Origin: Astragalus membranaceus
Lineage: Eukaryota > Streptophyta > Magnoliopsida > Fabales > Fabaceae
DNA length: 64,000 nt
Direction of reading: 5' to 3'
Assembly: GCA_039519185.1 (NCBI GenBank)
Contig: CM076847.1
Span: 20,705,251-20,769,250 of the forward strand
The position numbers and the translations under genes are program-made. This document shows positions 24,175 through 35,631 of the stretch, in pieces (position 1 is the stretch's first letter; every line of letters begins with the position of its first letter). The notes beneath the pieces were generated by a model that saw only the letters and a list, made by a program, of their open reading frames with translations, was not told where the DNA came from and did not search any database.

Positions 24175-25129
24175 ATTGCACAATTTGGACACCCCCACAC
24201 TTATGGATTGACAATTTTCAATTCAAAGCTCTTTCACCCTCTAAGATTGGGTAATATCATTGTTTTTCACTTTTAAGCTTGTAATGAGCTATAAAACAAA
24301 GAATGAGATAAAAAGACTCAAAGAGGCTTACACAAAGGGATGAATTTAGGGTAGGCTCATTTGGCTAGTAGCTAAAAAAGAACAGAATTGCCTAGATCAT
24401 TTCAAACATGCATGCATGTGAACAAGTGCTTCAACAAGAATCAAGTCAAGTTCTAGAGTAACTAACAAACATGAGTGAATCATACACAAGAAAGGAGAGA
24501 ATACAAAAAATGTAGTCCATCCATTATAAGGCTCAATTCTCACCGGGGACACTGACTATCACAAATGTTGCAAAATTCAGTGCTCATATACAACTTATTA
24601 TACCAAGAGCAACAATAAATCAATCAAATCGTGTCACAACACCTATGGTGCCAGAATAGTGAAATCACTCACAACTTATACAAACCAAGAACTCATGGAA
24701 AAACATGCAAAAATAACAAAAAAAATTCTTTTTTTATAGTTAAAAATTAAAAACATAAATACTAAAACACACACCACCACACTTAAATCACACATTGTCC
24801 TCAATGTAAGAAACAAGTATAACTTAAGGATAAGTAAAGAAAACTCCCTCTTGAAGGTGGAGAACTTGAAGCTTTTGATTGGATGGTATTCGCCAAAGTA
24901 GTCTCTTATATGGTTACTACACACATGTTTGGTCACCTTCTTCTTCCACGCATCCCAAATTAAGGGACTGAGTTGTAGCGGTGTTTGCCATACTTCCACG
25001 CATCAGAACATGTATAATCAACCAGACCATCAAGCAAATCCATTATACAAAAGGAATGCTTTTTCATGGGGTGTTTTTTAGGCATCACTTCTCTCTGAGA
25101 GAAAGGGAGTGGTGGTGTGTATTGCTCAT
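24175..25129 (-). other. Athila-type 3' region (minus), left part of the interrupted element
   Basis: The minus strand contains the Athila-style phrase TTGAGGACAATGTGTG (about 24785-24800) after a purine/pyrimidine stretch. It is inverted relative to 27085-27740, with which it shares long similarity (for example the segment near 24520-24560 against 27360-27400). It ends at 25129 with CTCAT, the left target-site copy of the inserted element. The minus-strand frame 24999-24676 has no recognised motif. Confidence 0.65.
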
Positions 25130-26303
25130 TGATCAGTGCATTTCAATGCACTGTTTATAGTTTTTCACTTGGTGTTCTTAATTGTGCTTTGTACATAATA
25201 TTTAAGTCTTAGCGCGTTTCTAGACTTTGGGTCTTATTTGAGCAATATAGTAATTTCTTGATTAAATCTTGTTTTTATTGCATATTGACCCCTGTCTACT
25301 CTGCAGGCCATAACTTTGGCTTTGGTTATCTAATTGAGGCGTGCGAGCATGCGTTGGAAAGCTAAGAAACATAAACACGATTCTTCTGTAAAGCTCGAAA
25401 CCCAATTTTGAAGTCTTGAAGGTCAAAACTGCGAAATACCGAAGCAGTACAGTGTAAAACGGGTTTTGGGCCGAATATTAGTTTGTTAACGGGCTTTTAT
25501 CATAGAACCTGTTTAGGGATTTAGGTATTTCGTTTTTCTTTGAACTTATGTTTTGTGTCCTAACCTCCAAGGAAATCAAAAACCCCAAGTCAATTCATTG
25601 GTGAACGGGTGTCGTTGTACAAATTTTGAGGTTCGGTTCTTTATTGTTTATGATATTTCGTCTTAGTTTCTAATTCGTCTCTATCAATATCGTTTTCGCT
25701 CTTAATGGTTGTGATTTCTGTTCTTATTTCACTAGAATCATTCGAATTTTGTTTTTGCAAAACGCGATTCGTTTGTGTACGTGTTTGCTTGTATACAATC
25801 TCATTTCGTAACCTTTGATTATTTCGAGTTATTTGGATGCTTAATTTATTTAATTCGAATTGAAATTGATAGAGGATTGACATGAATTCTGTTATGATAT
25901 TGGTTATGCTTTGAACAGCGCTTGTCCAATTTCGTGACCGATTGAACCCACTGTTTCGGCGTTTGCCCAAATCTGTGTGAATTCGTATAAACTAATTAAC
26001 ACTTGTTCTAGTTAGTTTATATCAATCTGGAATTGGAAATCTTTAAAGACGTTATTTTTTAGAACCTATGATAAATCCGAGAAGCGCACCCTGAAACCGG
26101 TGAATTGATTGTCTCTTTAAATTGCTTTTCCCTTTAAACATAAATTGATTTCTACAAAAACTCCCCCCATTTATGGTTAATTTGGTTCTTGTTGTTTGTA
26201 ATCTTAATCTTAGAGGTTCTTGGGAGACGACCAATGTTAACTCACCTTGATAATACATTTTAATACTTTCAAATTATTTTGACCTGCATACGACCTCTAA
26301 TCA
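25130..26303 (+). repeat. 5' LTR of the inserted Athila derivative
   Basis: The LTR runs from TGATCAGTGC to CTCTAATCA, 1174 bp. Its last part is repeated, with small changes, at about 27768-27948 (the truncated 3' LTR). It is the inverted counterpart of the LTR copies at 20729-21650 and 28740-29295. Confidence 0.78.
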
Positions 26304-26306
26304 AAT

Positions 26307-26324
26307 TGGCGCTGTTGCCGGGGA
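26307..26324 (+). other. Primer binding site (tRNA-Asp type)
   Basis: TGGCGCTGTTGCCGGGGA, one change from the usual Athila primer site, lies three bases after the LTR end. Confidence 0.85.
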
Positions 26325-26740
26325 TCTCTAATCAGGGATTGCCAACTTCAAGGCCCCACTAACAGGACTAATGTTTTCGGTTATGTTTTCATTGTATTTT
26401 AGATTTTGTTACAGGTTACAGGCTCGGTCGTTGTTCGGGTGATCTTCTCTAATTGCTCCAAAAATTTGTTAGAAAATTAGAAAAAAAACTAAGGAATAGG
26501 ACTCTCTATAAAGGAGCAGTTGGCAAAAAATCCAAAATTCTGTCATTTACTATTTTTAATTAATTTTTCGAATTTTTCATAATCTCAAAAAATTCCAAAA
26601 AAATTTGTATAATATTCTTTTGATTTTATTAGATTTTTAGTGGTGTTTTTATATATTTTAGATTAGATTCGATTTGTTTTTTATTTTCAACCTTAATTTT
26701 TGCCATAACTTCTTTGATTCTGATTCTGTTGATCATAACA

Positions 26741-27040
26741 TGACTGGTAGAACTCTTAGGAAACCTATTTCACCTGAAGTTACTTACAATGATCTGTGTA
26801 TCAATTATTGAAAGTGTCTTTTGAACTAAAATATGGTTTCATATACTTGTTGCCCAAGTTTCATAGTCTTGCAGGTGATGACCCTCACAAACATCTCAAG
26901 GAGTTCCACATTTTAAGCTCAACCATGAAGCCCGAAGGTATTCCAGAGGAGCACATCAAACTGGGAGTCTTTTCTTTCTCACTCCAAGATGCAACCATAG
27001 AAGAACTCTCATTGAAACATCCCACATACACTACAGTTTG
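26741..27040 (+). pseudogene. gag: Athila gag N-terminal fragment
   Basis: A short start MTGRTLRKP at 26741 ends at a stop. In another frame the capsid motif FHSLAGDDPHKHLKEFH, followed by GIPEEHIKLGVFSFSLQD, is clear. The sequence then passes into 3' UTR, so roughly the last two thirds of gag and all of pol are deleted. Confidence 0.82.
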
Positions 27041-27059
27041 ACCGGGGAGTCCCTCCTCC

Positions 27060-27767
27060 TCACTCTTATTTTATGCTTGTTGTTTTCATTAAGGACAATA
27101 AAAGATTTACGTCTGGGGGAGTGTCTTTTTGTAGCTTAGTAGCTTTTCTTTTTCTTTTATTTTTTGGTTTGTTTTTTAGTTTTCCTTATTTCAAAAAAAA
27201 TAATTTTTTTTATTATTTTAGCATGTTTTTCCATGAGTTCTTGGTTTGTACATGTTGTGAATGATTTTGAGATGACTTGATTGATTTCTTGTTGCTGTTG
27301 GTATAATAAGTTGGATATGAGCAATAGATTTTGCATCATTTGTGATAGTCAGTGTCCCTAGTGAGAATTGGGCCTTTTATTGGATGGACTACATTTTGTC
27401 ATTCTCTCCTTTCTTGTGTGTGACTCACTGATGTTTGTTAGTTACTCTCGAACTTGACTTGATTCTTGTTGAAGCACTTGTTCACATGCATGTTTGAAAT
27501 GATCTAGGCAATTTTGATCTTTTCTTAGCTACTAGCCAAATAAGTCTACCCTGAATTTATCCATTTGTGTAAGCCCCCTTTGAGCCTTTTTATTCCATTC
27601 TTTGTTTTTATAGCTCATTACAAGCCTAAAAGTGAAAAACAATGTAATTACCCAATCTTAGAGGGTGAATGAGCTTTGAATTGAAAATTATTAAATCCAT
27701 AAGTGTGGAGGTGTCCAAATTGTTGCAATTGTGGTTCTCACTTGGGTTAGTTCTTGGGTTCTCAATG
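27060..27767 (+). other. 3' UTR of the inserted Athila derivative
   Basis: It contains the degenerate Athila phrase ATTAAGGACAATAAAAG followed by GTCTGGGGGAGTG (about 27088-27123), then AT-rich non-coding sequence. It is an inverted relative of 24175-24800. No gene is seen. Confidence 0.65.
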
Positions 27768-27948
27768 CAATTGCTTTTCACTTTAAACATAAATTCTTGT
27801 CTACAAAAACGTCCCCTTTTATTGTTAATTTTGTTCTTGTTGGTAATCTTAATCTTAGAGGTCCTTGTGAGACAACCAAGGTTAACTCACCTTGATACTA
27901 CATTTTAGTACTTTCAAATTATTTTGACCCGCGTACGATCGCTGATCA

Positions 27949-28736
27949 CTCATCACCAACATGTTCAACAACCTTGTTATTTTTCATAACAACTGATGTA
28001 GGTACCTTTGAAGTTTCAACGGCGTTTCCAGATATCAAAGTAATAGCACTGGCAATGAAAGGATTTGGGACACTTGGATTCACTACTTCCTGAGAAGGCA
28101 GTTGGTTTGATCTTTGGGCCTGTATCTGATTAACTACAGTGGTTAATTGTCCAACTATTATCTCCAATTTCTTAAATGTGGAATCTGTTGTTTGTTGGAA
28201 TTTGAGATTCTAAATTGCCGTCTGTTTAATGAGATCTTCTAGTGAAGGTTCATAAACAACAACCATGTTTTAACCAACATGATTAGAATTAGAATTAGAA
28301 TCAAAGAGGTTATGCTAAAATTAAGGCAGAAAATAAAAAATGAATTAAACCTAATCTAAAAAATATAAAAACACAACTAAAAATCTAATAAAATCAAAAT
28401 AAGATTATGTCAATTTTTTTTGGATTTTTTTTCAGATTATCGAAAATTCAAAAATATAATTAAAAATAGAAAACGAAGGAATTTCGGATTCTTCGACCTT
28501 AACTCCCTTTGAGAGAGTCTTACTCCTTGATTTTTTTTCTGATTTTCTGACCAATTTTCGCAGCAATCTGTCTAGATCAACTAAAAACTGATTTTTTTCA
28601 CCTAATCAGAGGTAGAGCTGAACGAAGCCAAAACTGACAGAACCTGCAAAGAAACAAAACTAAAAATACAAAGATTAGGGGTTAGTGGAGTTCTAAATTT
28701 GGAAATCCCTAGTGAGAGGCCCCGACAACGGCGACA
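27949..28736 (-). pseudogene. gag: gag-like fragment and leader of the host Athila derivative
   Basis: On the minus strand an ATG at about 28267 opens a short gag-like frame with one early stop. It resumes as 28167-27946 with the C-terminal gag pattern of an Athila (IIVGQLTTVVNQIQAQ, then an LISGNAVETSKVPTS segment). The inserted element cuts it at 27949. The leader reaches the degenerate primer site 28719-28736 (TGTCGCCGTTGTCGGGG). Most of the capsid domain is absent, so the host element was itself internally deleted before the insertion. Confidence 0.65.
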
Positions 28737-28739
28737 ATT

Positions 28740-29295
28740 TGATAGTCGTACACGGGTCAAAATAATTATAATGATTTAAAATATAGTACAATGAAGTTAA
28801 CCTTGGCCGTCTCACAAGGACCTCTAAAGTAAAGATTACCAGAATCAAGAACGAAACTAAAAAATAGGTGGTTTTGGAAAAAACGACTTCAATTTAGTAT
28901 AAAAAGCAATTAAAGAGAGGCAATCAATCCATTGGTTTCGGGTGCGTTTTTTGGATTTATCATCGGTTCTAAAATGAAGATTTGTGCAAGGTTTGATAAT
29001 TCTTGATTGATCATAAACTAACTAAACAAGCGTTAGTCAATTCATACGAATTCACACTGTTTTAAAAGCAAGCGTCAAAACAGTGTGTCCAATCAATCGT
29101 GATAGTGAACAAGCACCACATAACACAATTAACATCATAACAGAATTCTATCAATCCTATAAACAAGCGTCATAGACGCTATCAATTCGTATCCAACCTA
29201 GATTAAACAAGCGATAAAATAGTTTGAATCGTGAAAGTTGCAAAACAGAATCATGATTAAGCGTCATAGACTCTATCAATTTGTATCCAACCTAG
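28740..29295 (-). repeat. 5' LTR of the host Athila derivative (truncated)
   Basis: It starts TGATAGTCGTACACGGG four bases from the primer site and matches 20729-21200 closely. A run with GTCATAGACTCTATCAATT near 29260-29290 repeats an earlier part. It breaks off near 29295 where another LTR begins. Confidence 0.65.
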
Positions 29296-29319
29296 GATTT
29301 ACTACTCCGAAAATGTTTT

Positions 29320-29590
29320 GCTTCTCTCTATGATACTGCACAACGGATCTATGATCTAAATATGGGTGTGCTTCTCCTTATGATACTGCACTTGTGTAGT
29401 ACTTCTCTCTATGATACTGCACTACACCTCATGATGAAAACTCGGGTGTGCTTCTCTCTATAATACTGCACCATGTGGTCACTTCTCTCTATGATACTGT
29501 ACCACATCCGGTATGGTACTTCTCTCGTCGATACTGTACTATACCAACACTATAAGTCAGGTACTTCTCTCTATGATACTGTACCACGAA
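29320..29590. repeat. Minisatellite with core CTTCTCTCTATGATACTG
   Basis: About seven imperfect copies of the core, each followed by CAC or TAC and a variable spacer (for example near 29325, 29371, 29402, 29450, 29480, 29516 and 29560). The spacing is irregular (about 30-50 bp). It is part of the truncated LTR. Confidence 0.75.
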
Positions 29591-31666
29591 CTCCATGTAC
29601 GCATGAGAATACATCAACACCCATGCATATTTCGCCACACCAAACATTATTCAACCAATCATCACATGGATCAAGAATAATGACACCACATCACACTACA
29701 CCAACCAAGCATCACGTACATCAAGAATAATGACATGCCAACTTCACCAAATCACATATACATCAAGTATACAACACCAAAGAATAATGACATGACAACT
29801 TCACCAAATAACATACACATCTATACAAAACCAACCACATAATTCCACAACATTTAAAATCAATTATAGAAATGCTTTTAAAGGGTAGGAAGCTGCCCTT
29901 ACCAATTTTTCCATTTCTCTTTACTCCATATAAACTCTGTAGGTATTCCTCACACCTTCACACACAAGTGATTTACCAAGTTAAAATCAAAAATTTCTAA
30001 ACTTCATTCACACACACAGGCTTCAGCCTAAACACTAAAATTAGGCAAAGGTTGATTTTCTTAGTTCTCTCTTCACACACTCCATAAAAAAATTATCAAA
30101 ACCATTTGTTTATCGAGATTTGTTTTTTCAAGCACCATCTGTTTATTTCCAAAATCAAATACCACAAACTATTCTCAACATTTTCAAAACACTTTGTTTC
30201 AAAGAAACCCCTTAACACCTTGAAATTCATCAAGGATTCCACTTTTACCATCAAAACACTAATACTCCAAACATAACTTGTTTTGAAAATTTCAATGAAC
30301 AACACATTGAAAATAAATCTCCTATAACTTGGTTTTCCTCCAAATTTCCTTTGTTTCTAAAAATTCTAGACTCAATTTTTATCAAATTAACTATAAAACC
30401 AACTATAAAATCAACTTCAAATCAATATCAAAGATGAAGTCTTGAATCCCTCCTCTTTCACTTCCAATAGAAACCAAATTCTTTTAAACTTTGTTTTCAC
30501 AAAAATTTCCTCTTCACTCATAACTTTCAAAATGATATTTTCTTCAAGATCGCCTATAAATTTATCTTCAAAAATTTTGCCATAACCTCCTTTGTGTCTT
30601 AAACTTTTTCCCAAATCATTCATTAAGCTACTATTACCACAATAAAACAATAAATTCCTTCCTTTCAACTTAAACAACCTCAACATAGACTAACAATGAC
30701 AGTTTTTAGTAACTCTAACTCCCAAAATCAAATTTTCTTCAACACTTCCAGCCACTACAACAATAATCATGCAAGTTCAGACATATTCATTTGAAGACAA
30801 AATTTTCAATAAAACCCCCACAACCCTCATCATTTCGTTCTCTTTTCTAATAGAATCAAAATATACATTTTAAAATATCAATATTCTTTTACATACAAGG
30901 TTTCTAACACAACTTAGAGTTTATAAAAATTTTGTCATCACCCACTTGTTTCCAAAGGGTACCTTATCTTTACTATCTTGATGAGGCAACAAACACCAAA
31001 AGTGAGGTACATCAAATATAGAGCAGAAGAAAAGAAGAGTGAAGAGATAATTTCATCAACCAATACAATGAAAGAAGAGAGAGCATCAAGTACCGTTGAC
31101 AATCAACTCCTTCACATTTATTCCTTGTAATATTTGTACTTGAAGCATCATAAATTCTATTTTTAAGACAATTTTTTTTGAAAGAAACTCCCACTTAAAA
31201 CGCCCAATAGGTTACAGCAGGGATGACTAAAACAAGGGGGGTTTTGCTCCTTTCATTAACACTACATAATTATTTCATAAACTTAATGGATAAATGAAGA
31301 TTATAATAAAAATAACTCAACACACCACTGCACACCCATATACCCCACGGCTCAAAAGATAAAAAGGGAGAGGGAGAAGAAATCATACCAAAATAGACAC
31401 TCCAATAGCTCCTCCTAGTCACCACAAATAAATCTCCTTTAATAATTTTTCTCTAAAACTCACACTAAGCTCACCAAATTTTTACTTTTCTCTCTAGGTT
31501 TTATGAGCACCAACACATAGCTTCAAGGAAATGGAGAAAGTGAGATGAAGGAGATAAGATTTGGAAACATGTAGAAGGAAGGGGTCCCACGGCTGGTCTA
31601 GAAAATTTGGAAAGGATATTTTCTCTTAACCTCACCTAATCACATCTAAATTCTTAAACAATTTTT

Positions 31667-31911
31667 AGTAAAGGCCCAATTTAGTCCTTCACAATTTTTT
31701 GATAAGACAAATTGGTCCTTGACAATTTTTTGGGACAAATAAGTCCCTGACATTTTCAAAACAGGGACAAATTAGTCCTTAAGCCAATGACTAATTTGTC
31801 CCCGTTTTGAAAACGTCAGAGACTTATTTGTCCAAAAAATTGTCAGTGACCAAATTGTCCTGTTGAAGAATTGTCAATGACAAAAATAATGACTAAAATG
31901 GGCCTTTACTC
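31667..31911. mobile_element. Palindromic MITE (Mutator-like by target-site length)
   Basis: The two arms are near-perfect inverted copies of about 115 bp around a short centre near 31783. The left arm starts AGTAAAGGCCC and the right arm ends GGGCCTTTACTC. AACAATTTTT occurs on both sides (31657-31666 and 31912-31921), a 10-bp target-site duplication. The inner motifs alternate GGGACAAATTAGTCC and GACAATTTTTTGG. No coding capacity; the transcript would fold into a long hairpin. Confidence 0.8.
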
Positions 31912-32399
31912 AACAATTTTTTTTCTTGTTTAACTCACATCAAAATTACTAGTTGTCACTTAATGGTGTCAAATTATACTGCTACGTGGTAATAAAATTA
32001 TACCGACAATTTCACTCTATAATAACTTTTTATACACCAAATAGTTATATTAATATTTTAATTAATTATAATATTTTTCCACTTAAAAAATGTTATTTTC
32101 ATTTCTTTGAGTCCCATCCCACTCAGAGAGACCCCAGATTAATTTTTGTTGAATTTCGAGTTCGTTTAAAAATTACACAGCGGGTAAAATTTACCCGACT
32201 TTCCAAAAAGCGGTAAAACTTTATTTTCTAAAACTTTCAACAAAAATTTCACAACACTTAATAACACTATTTTAACCACAAAAACATCAACACCTTTATT
32301 TCATTTCAATACAAATAAAAAAGCAGGTCCACTACAGAAAATTTTATAAAAGACGAAAGTATGGTCGGTAAAAGATACTATACTACCTGGGTCTTACAG

Positions 32400-32675
32400 G
32401 GTTGCTATTTTTTGCTTGATCAGGGTTTCCTGCAATGAGGCCTGAGTTCGAAGCTCCTTGACAAGGTCAAGCTCCTCCCGAATGGCCTGGTCGTTCTCTA
32501 GTGTCATTTTGGGATTTGCAGTTCTCCCGTTTAGTTCCCTGATTTCAACAGGGATGACCGCCTCAATGTCGTATACCAACTTGAACGGGGGCTCTCCTCT
32601 GGAGGAATGTGGTGTCATTCGGTATGCCCACAGAACGTATGGCAATTCTTCAGCCCAATTCTCCTTCGCCTCATC
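32400..32675 (-). pseudogene. Ty3/gypsy (Tat-like) integrase C-terminal fragment
   Basis: The minus-strand frame reads ENWAEELPYVLWAYRMTPH, then PFKLVYDIEAVIPVEI, the conserved end of a Tat-type integrase core and the start of its C-terminal part. It is open and in frame with the LINE fragment to its right, and it is cut at 32399 by the TGTAAGACCC LTR. The integrase catalytic residues are not included. Confidence 0.8.
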
Positions 32676-34347
32676 AAAGATCTTAAAGTTCCTAGCCTTC
32701 CAAATAAACCACAAGGCATAGAGAGACATTGAGATGGAGTAATCATAATCCTCTTTGGGGTCAGAAGCTAAATGAATTAGAGAGTCAAACCACAGATTAA
32801 AGCTTTCAATGTTGTCATTCAAAGGCACCAAGCAAATCTGAAGAGCAAGCCAAAAAGGGGTGATCCAAGGGCATTGGAAGAGGTTGTGTTCAATAGTTTC
32901 AATATCAACACCACACACAGGGAATAAGTCAGATCTAGCTAATTTCCTCTTAAAGAGGTTAGCTCTAGTTGCAATAGCATTATGCTTTAATTTCCACACA
33001 AAGTTTTTAACCCTCTCAGGAACGGCAGCAGACCAAATAGCACACCAAGATTATTTAGAATGGCGCAGGAGGAAGGGGGATTAGTAGACATGTTGAGAGA
33101 AAAGAACTTAATAGCATCATAACCTGTCTTAACAGAGTAGATACCATCCTTAGGCTGTGTCCAGTAAACAAAATCTCTAGGATCAGTCCAACCAATGGGG
33201 GTTTTCATAGCCTCAATGGCAAAATCAAGGGAAAGATTAGCTCAAAGAGCCTAGACAATCCAAGAATGTACACCAGGATCCATAAGCTCAAAGCCTGGAC
33301 AATCCAAACTTCCTTCTTTCATCTCAGCTGTAGTCCTAGAAGCCAACCAGAGATGATTTCTGATATTGATATTATCACCATTTCGAACGCTTCACCTCCC
33401 CATAGCTCTAATAATATCTCTGCCATGAAGAAGGCTATGCCAAGCCTAAGAGCATCCTGCTTTAGGTTTCACCTCTTAGAAATCCTCCCTACTACAATAC
33501 ATACCTCCTAACATGTGAGCCTAGTAATCATTAGAACTTTGAATATACCTCCAAGTCTGTTTAGAGAGGAGAGAGGAGTTTTGGGAAGCAAAATCCTTAA
33601 AACCCATAGCACCATCACCTTTAGCAGAACACGTGTAATCCCAAATTTTCCAATGCATCCCTCTGGTATTAATCTTTGAACTCCACCAGAAATTTGACAC
33701 AACAGAGCAAAGAGACTGACCATTTTTTTTTTGAAGCCTAATAATAGCCATAAGAAGGAAATGGCCTTCACTATTTAATTGATCAAAACCTTTTTCCCAA
33801 CTTGAGACAAAAAAAATTCTTTAACGCTCCCAGCAGGGATCCCCAAGTACTTACCAGGGGAGTCCCACAAAGGGATATGAAGGATTCTAGACAATGACTC
33901 CTTGATACCCGAGTCAGTAAACTTGCTACAAATTAGCCAAGATTTCATTAAGTTGATCTTTTGTCCTGATGCAGCAGTAAACAGGTTTAGAAACCTCACC
34001 ATTTGAAACATTTCCTCATAGTTGGCTTTCCCAAAAATAATAGCATCATCTGCAAAACAAAAAACAAGTGGGTTAGAATAGGGACTCCTGGAGCCAAAGA
34101 TAGACCATGAATGACACCGCCAGAGAGGGCTTGAGACAGGACCCTGGACAAGACATCAAAAACTAGGATGAGGAGATAAGGGGGAGAGGATCCCATTGTC
34201 TCCAACCTCTGCCAGGAATAATGACTCTACTTTTAGAACCATTGACTTGATAGAAGTATTTAACCAAGCAGACCAAAGACGTGACCAAAGACACTCATTT
34301 AACATTGAACCCGAAAGCTACCAGCACATCCCTAAGAAAAGACCAAT
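32676..34347 (-). pseudogene. LINE reverse transcriptase, C-terminal half (broken)
   Basis: Fragments in three frames show plant LINE RT features. 34205-33996 contains a conserved region ending in a decayed FADD box (seen as LQMMLLFLGK after a frameshift). 34011-33775 has FNLFTAASGQKINLMKS-like text and the KYLGIP motif. 33771-33508 follows. 32999-32690 has the zf-RVT region (VCGVDIETIEHNLFQCPW and ALWFIWKARN). Multiple frameshifts make it dead. It continues on the other side of the inserted element, at 39799. Confidence 0.8.
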
Positions 34348-34352
34348 CCACG
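34348..34352. other. Target-site duplication CCACG (left copy)
   Basis: CCACG precedes the LTR start at 34353 and is repeated at 39794-39798 after the other LTR end. The flanking sequence on both sides belongs to the LINE. Confidence 0.88.
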
Positions 34353-35631
34353 TGATAGCCCCGCAAGTGCACGGGTCGTATCGCGTAATAAAAGAGTATC
34401 GGTCCACAGGGAGAGCCTAAGTGAATACCAATTTAATTTTTCAAAGTTTGATTAACTGAAAAGAAAGTGTTTTTGGAAAGGAGGAAAATAAAAGAAGAAG
34501 ACATAAAGTTAAATAGCGAGAAATAAAAGAAAGCGGTAAAGTGCAAAAATCATAAATAGCGGAATTGTAAATGACAAGAAAGTAAATTGCTTGAAAAGTA
34601 AATTGCCAGTAATTTACTTGACTTGCCAGTAATTTACTTGACTTGCCAGTAGTTTACTTGACTTGCCAGTAGTTTACTTGACTTGCCAGTAGTTTACTTG
34701 ACTTGGAAATTTAAAGGGCAAAAAAGTAAATAACAAGGAAAATAAAAGAGCGAAAAAGTAAAGAGCGAAAAGTAAAGAGCGAGAAATTTAAATAGCAATG
34801 AAAGTAAATGACTTGGAAAGTAAAATGGCGAAAAAGTAAATAGCAAGGAAAATAAAAGAGCGGAAAAGTAAAGAGCGAAAAGTAAAGAGCGAGAAAGTAA
34901 AGAGCGAGAAATTAAAGGGCAATGAAAGTAAATGACTTGGAAAATAAATAGCAAGAATTTAAAGGGCAAGAAAGTAAATAAACAAGAATCATAAAAAGCA
35001 TGAAGAGTAAATTGAAGTCATGAATAATTAGAGAGCCTTTGTCATTGATTTTCTAACAAAATTCAAGCTTGGTTACAAGTGAGGATCAAGCCTCTATTTA
35101 TAGGAAAATATGAGGGGCAAAATGGTCCTAAAGAGGAAAAAGTGGCAAATCAAGTTGGCCAAGGTAGCCATCAAAAATATCCATCAACAAGTGGGCAACA
35201 AGTGGGCAAAATATCCATCAGCAAGTGGGCAATTCGAATTCTGACTGTTCAGTCGAATTCTGGGAGAGCAGAGTTGAGGCACAGTCGAAATCTTGCCAGC
35301 AGAAGTAGGCACAGTCGAAATCTGGGAAGCAGAAGCAGTCGAAGTCGAAATCTGGAAGATGCAGTCGAATTCTGGGAGATCCAGTCGAAATCTGAGAGAT
35401 CTTGGTCGAATTCTGAGAGATCTTGGTCGAATTCTGAGAGATCTTGGTCGAATTCTGAGAGATCCAGTCGAATTCTGACCTGCTGAGACTTTAAGCAGCC
35501 CAAATTGCTTCAAAATAAGACCTGAAGATAAAAAGTAAACATTTGCAGTAAAATAGAACAAAAATATAATTAAAATACTAAAAAGACTTAATAAAATAAC
35601 TATTAAAAAGACTCTAAAAATAGACTTATCA
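34353..35631 (-). repeat. 3' LTR of the GAG-only element
   Basis: The plus strand runs from TGATAGCCCCGC to GACTTATCA, 1279 bp. Inside are five copies of a 20-bp unit (TGCCAGTAGTTTACTTGACT, 34606-34705), a stretch of GTAAAGAGCGA-type repeats (34740-34930), and a 21-bp array based on TCGAATTCTGAGAGATCTTGG (35365-35475) with three full units. CTATTTATAG near 35094 (TATAAATAG on the minus strand) is a likely promoter box. Confidence 0.9.

Larger units (their letters stand above)
25130..27948 (+). mobile_element. Internally deleted Athila-type element inserted in another Athila
   Basis: 5' LTR 25130-26303, primer site 26307-26324, gag fragment 26741-27040, a jump straight to the 3' UTR (27060-27767) and only the last ~180 bases of the 3' LTR (to 27948). 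The host bases CTCAT flank it on both sides (25125-25129 and 27949-27953). This 5-bp target-site duplication proves the insertion. No protease, RT or integrase remains. Confidence 0.83.
29296..32398 (-). repeat. Truncated long LTR (starts TGTAAGACCC on the minus strand)
   Basis: The minus strand begins TGTAAGACCCAGG at 32398 inside an integrase fragment and can be followed for about 3.1 kb to 29296, where the end is lost. It is AT-rich, without a protein gene, with a minisatellite near 29320-29590 and a MITE at 31667-31911. Its layout (minisatellite, then AT-rich spacer) is like that of the LTRs at 55409 and 59139, so a chromovirus LTR is likely but not proven. Confidence 0.5.

Noticed and set aside
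35079..35503. Ser/Arg-rich frames over the 21-bp array in the LTR
   Set aside because: The 21-bp unit is a multiple of three, so all frames repeat without stops. No start context or domain supports coding.
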